Below are positions 48,901 to 54,900 of a stretch of 64,000 nucleotides of DNA, piece after piece. The translations under genes and the position numbers were made by a program. Below the pieces are notes generated by a model, which was not told where the DNA came from, made no database searches, and saw only the letters and a list, made by a program, of their open reading frames with translations. Source of the DNA: Pomphorhynchus laevis (Eukaryota; Acanthocephala; Palaeacanthocephala; Echinorhynchida; Pomphorhynchidae); contig WNNJ02003609.1 of assembly GCA_012934845.2 (NCBI GenBank), forward strand, positions 62,001-126,000, read 5' to 3'. Every line of letters begins with the position of its first letter. Position 1 is the stretch's first letter.

Positions 48901-51900
48901 TACTAGATAATCAAATTTCATCAGAGGAAATACGTCATTAGCATGCATTAAGTCTTTCTGACATATTTGTCCCAGTTACTATGTTGGGCCATTATTATTT
49001 TAAATTATAAATTATATAAAATACGTATATTAAGTTAGCTGATCTAATTAAATTATAATTATTATCAACGTGAGTTTAAAAAATCCAATGATAACTTTAG
49101 TTTTATATCTATACTTTTATGGTAAAGTATTAAAAATAAGTTATGAAGTGATATCAGCATAAGTCAAAAAATAAATCACAAAGTCAAATATTTGACAATA
49201 CCAAATCTTTAATAAAGCGTACTTGTTCATTTTTTATTTCGTCTGATATCAGTGCAATATCTTTGTTTGTTTGTTTAAGTTTTTCATCTACAGCGAATTC
49301 CTCTCCAAAATTTGGATTTTCGTTGTATATACGTTGCATTTTTAAGAGACCTTGCCTATAAGAAGAAAACAATTAAATTCTGGCAGCTCTGTATAATAGG
49401 GCACCTCAAAATACATATAAGGTCTCAAAATATTCACCGTTCCAATTGCTTTGTTGATAGTTGTTGTTCAAGATTAGAAATTATTTGCTTATGTCGTCGT
49501 AACCGTTGCGCTGGTGGAAGCTTTGAGAGATGATGCTCGCTAATTGCATCGCAGTCAAACTTCTAAATAAAATACAGCGACCAATGAACGTTTACACTTA
49601 AATTAAAAATATTTAAAAAAAAAAGAAATGGCTATTTGCAAGAATACGAGAACATTTGATTTTAGAAAATTACAGTGAATTCCAGTGATAACTGCTTATT
49701 AAAAGAGGGTTATAATTCTTACTATTTTAAAAGCATTAATCAAACGTGTATTTTTTAATTTGCTTATATAATTATAAAATTCATTTAACATTAATAAAAT
49801 TAATTTCAAAATTAATAAAAATAATAATTTAAATAAAACAAAATTCAGTACAATTTGTCTGTAATTGGCATCGCTGCTAGATGGATGAATCGAACTTGAA
49901 TCATTATCAATATCAAAACTGATAATAGGACATTCTCACATTCGATTTTTACTTATAAAAATCTCTAATTTTAGCAAAATTGATAATGAAATATAAGTTA
50001 TGATTGGACATTCCATTATTTTCAGTCCTGTCTGTATTAATTCATTATTTTTTAAATGATTTTTTAAATTTATTAATAATTAAATTATGAAATTATTAAC
50101 AATATTAAATTATTAATTTAGTAAGACACATTGAATAATCACGAGTTTATAAAGATGCTGAGACAAAGGATATATTTTGAAGGTAAACTCAATGTCCTTG
50201 CAACATCTATTATAATCTGAACAAAGGCCTAGTTGATAATAACTATTAAATTTAGAGATAATTTATACATGTCGGTGGATCTAAATTATGATAACATTAG
50301 ATAAACTGTGTCATACAAATTGAATAGCTTCTCTTTCCATGTAAGTACAAATATCCATTACCTGCTATCGACAAAATAGATAAATTTTAGTATTTGCTTA
50401 ACCTTTTAAAATGCAAAACTTTTAAAATGGCTAGCACAGCGAATTTCAAACTAGTATACACATTTTGTAATCAAAATATACTAAATTATATAACTTTATT
50501 ATTAATATATATTCATTAATATTAACTATTAGCTTAATCATACACCTTTGTAATTATCATTAATTCAAAGTAAAAAAAATCATTAACTTCGAATAAAAGA
50601 ACATTAAAATAGTGGCATATATCCTTATATAAAGTAGCATACATATTTTATTCAAAATAATTATAAGGATTTTTTAAATATGAAAACTAAATATACCACA
50701 ACTAATTTTTAAAGTTAAAAATAATTTTAGTAAATCACGCATTTATCTAAATAAAAAATCGATTATATTAAGTAAATTAATTATCTGGATTCTAAACTAT
50801 TAAAAAACTGCATTCATTTAAACAAAGTTTAATATTTTAATCCGTTTATGTATTTAAAAAGATTTTTTTATTCATTCTCACAATCTGTTCAATTATATCA
50901 GAGTATATGAAGTAAACTCTGTTTAATATTTAAAATTTTCTTTAATAACAAAAATTAATTGTTTATTATTCGTAGCAAACGTCACAAATTTAAATTTTAA
51001 ATATTAAAAATATTTTAGTATTTAAATAAATTTTAATATTAAATTAAATATTCGTAGCAAACGTCACAAATTTGAATTTAAAATATTAAAAATATTTTAA
51101 TACATTTTAATATTAAATTAAATATTATTAATTTTTAAATTTAAAATTTATAATCAAATTTAATTTTTAATATGTTTAGCGAAACATATTTGACATTTTA
51201 TTTGTAATAATAAAATATAATTCATTAATAAATGTAAAAAGTTTTTAAATATATTATATACTTTTCTGCCCTTCAATATGTTCTTAACTCGCATCAAAGT
51301 TCCAAACCGGTATCGTTTCATTGTCCCATTAATAGACGGTGTATGATTTAGCTGATTTGTGAAGTTGTCGCACGACAAGCGAGAAGTCGAATCATCTGAC
51401 AAACTATAATCAATCGGAACTTCGTCTGCAGGCTGATTATATCCAGAATGAAAAACTTCGACAATTTTCTGAGAATCCTTCATTCATAAATACAAAATTT
51501 TACAATAATAATTTATTGTATAATATATTAAATAATAATATTATTATTTTAGTTATAAATATTAAAGGTTTGCACATTGCTTGCAGTTAAAATATTAAAC
51601 AAACTTTATAATATCGAGCAATTACTTCATAAATATATTGTAATAAACTAGATTCACAATCAAATTTATTAATTGAATAAATAATATTAATAAATAATAT
51701 TTATTAATTGAATATTATTTATTTAATAAATATTAAAGATAATAACAATTTTTCCAATTTATTAATTGGAAAAATTGAATACAGAAATCAATACAGCAAA
51801 ATATTGTACAAAAATATCTTAAAAAAATATCTAGAGGTAAAATGTGTTTTATTCATGAAATACTAAATAATCAAAAATTCTATAACAAAATATTTTTACG

Positions 51901-54900
51901 TATAAATAATAATATATTTATATATAAATATATAAATTATCGAAACTTCATCTGCAGGCTGATTATATCCAGAATGAAAACATTGACATTTTTTGAGAAT
52001 CCTGCATTCTGAGAATGCAGGATTGTATACAGTAATATATTACGAACAATTCAATCAAACTGGCAAAAATATTCAACATATTTTTGCTGGCTCATAGACT
52101 AGAAGTAATGATTAAATAGAAAACATTAACAGCAAAATATTTACTATCAAAATAACTTTTGAAAGTAAATAATTCAGTTTAATTAAAGCTACAGTTTAGT
52201 AAGAAAAGAGCAAAATATTACCCGCATATTTGAAAAGATATTTAGATATTATATTAAAATACAATACCCACATATTTACTTTCTAAATATTAAGCAGGGC
52301 AACATTTTACATTTTAATTATTCATCATCCACAAATAAAATATTCAGTAAACGAAAAAATATTCAAATTAATAAATATACATATTAGTTAATATTCAGTT
52401 TATTTAAACTAAACAAAATCGCAATAAAAAATTTCAATAAAAAATTTCAATAAAAAATCTTAAATAAAAATCGCGATAAAAATCGCAATTAAAAATTGCG
52501 ATTTTATACATTGTAATGATGCACTAAGTGAATTTATGCCATGTACAGTAATTTACAGACTGAAATCTTATTAAGTGAATTGCGAATTTACTAAATTAAA
52601 TAATTATTAATTATTTAATTTATTTAATTAAGTAATTAAATGTTGTTGATTTAATCGTTATTTAATTAGTTAATCGCTTATCTAATCACTTTGATGATTA
52701 AAATTATCCGAGTCGTAGCTCGTATCACTAACTGATCAATCCGGATAAACCACGTATCTCCATAAATTGTAATATTATAATGTTAAATATTATAGCATTA
52801 CAACGCATAACGACATATTTAAATATTAAAATCATAAAGCAATATTAATGCACCGCATTATTTTCATTTGCGTCAACTAGAAATGAGTGAATCAGAGAAA
52901 TTTAAAATTTTAATGATGCTAAACCATCATTATAAAAGGAATCACAAATCCCGAACTAAACAAATTTAAGAAATTAAAAATAAAACCGAATTTACAAATT
53001 TCAGTAATAAAATTATCGGGAGCACTAGTATAAGTGCTCCATAAAGTTTTATCAAACAATTAATGCTTTTAAATTAAGGATTACCGAAGTGAAGGATATG
53101 CTAGAACTAGCATTCAGCATTTCATCCATACAACTCTTTATCCGATGTAGAACTTCTTCGTGACATTGTATGTATGTATCAAGACAAGATCTAACCTTAT
53201 TTATTCGAGTCTCGTCGAAGTTTTGCAATTCCTCAAGAAAATGGTAAAAATTATTAGCAGAAACGGATTAAGCATTTATAATAAAATTACTAACTGATAA
53301 GATAATGTCTTATAATATTATGTTATAAGATAATTAAATAATCTCTTGTTTCAAAATTATAATTTAATTTTGTTGAATTAAATAAATTTTATTAAATTAA
53401 TTAAATTAAAATTGTTAATTTAATCACTTTAAATTAATCAATGGGAATAAAACACTGTATTATGTAAAATAATAACAGTAATTAAGAATTTGTAATTATT
53501 TTAAATAAAGTTCGTTGATCTATTTATTTTAGCTAAATGGCAAAATGACGTATCATATTTCACGTAATGCTAAAAAAGTTTGTGGGCTATAATGTTAGTA
53601 TTACGTATTCAGTTAAAAAAAGGGGAAATTTATAGTTTGCTCAATAGTTTCGTCTACCTTTTGAGTTCCAATACATTTCTTTTCACTCGCCGAAACAGCA
53701 AGTCAATATTTATGATTATTAAAAGCGTGATTAAAGCTGTTAGAATTTTAATTCTATTTTAATTTCAGCTCTAAATTACGGCTTAAACGATATAAAATTT
53801 AAAACGGTTTGCGAGGATATGATTTGACACTATGTAATAACAATCTGAATCAAAAGTAGACTTCGCTTGATTGCGAAAATGTCATTATAAGCCGTAGGAT
53901 ACAATGATTTGATCGACATAAATCAAAAATGATCAATATCCCGTCCAAACATTCATCATCTTTAATATCATGCATGCAAAGTTATTTGCATTCAATTGAG
54001 TCACTGTTAATAGGTCGTTGTGTTGATAAAGCTTCGTAACAAAATTATAAACCATTTTCAAACAATTACTTTCAGGATTTGTGGAGAGTGTAAATCGTAG
54101 AACTGTGCTTTGGATATATTGTATCGTTCAACGGTTGTAAAATAATCTTGCTTGGTTTGCTCACATAATGTGTTCTTCTCGACCATTACCAACCTTGCCT
54201 AGGTAACAAAATATTTGATTAGAATAAGATCCCATATATACAATTATGCAAAATCAAATGTGATAATAATACAATAATACAAATTATTCAAATAATAAAT
54301 GGTAAACGATAAATTAGACATATTAAAATAACTGTTTAAACAATAGTATATTTTGATGACAATAGATGACAGTTTATAAGATTAAATATAATGCATGTTC
54401 AATATTATGAAATCATAGCTAAAGGTAATCCTCGAATATGTATGACGTTATATATACTCTGACATCTTATATAAATTAAATAGAAATCCTATCAATTATT
54501 CTATACTTTTAATATAACTACAATATCAGTTATTCTCTTGATTAATTCAAAAAATAAATTAGTTCATATCATATGAAGATATGTAAAACCGGTTCGTCGG
54601 TAAGACTAACCAGTTTTACATAAAATTTGGAACTGGTTCAGACATTGAATCAGTTCCAAGAATCATAAACACTTGTACAATCACACAAAAAATGATATAT
54701 TCTGCTTTTAAATTTGTAAAAATCTAAAAGCAGAAATTAGCTATTTTTCATCAAAAACTTAATTTTATATGTATACTCTCTAAAATTATAAATGAATGCA
54801 CGTTTAATAAAGCATATGAAAATTTAATTTGCATTTAATGTCCTGTCCTAAATTTTCAATAAATCGTTAATTAAATAACTAATGTAAAATAAGCTGGTTT

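Larger units (their letters stand above)
47333..49040 (+). mobile_element. Head-to-tail stack of truncated PLE 3' ends
   Basis: Lies in Cip4 intron 10. At least four RT C-terminal pieces follow one another: about 47333-47400, 47460-47630, 47648-47956 and 48264-48564. The last two are each followed by the structured RNA domain (48016-48166 and 48573-48705) and tail sequence. A partial domain and tail lie at 48895-49040. At about 48254 one copy passes from tail (ACGTCTGTTAT) straight into RT sequence of the next, so units are joined head to tail. Confidence 0.7.
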
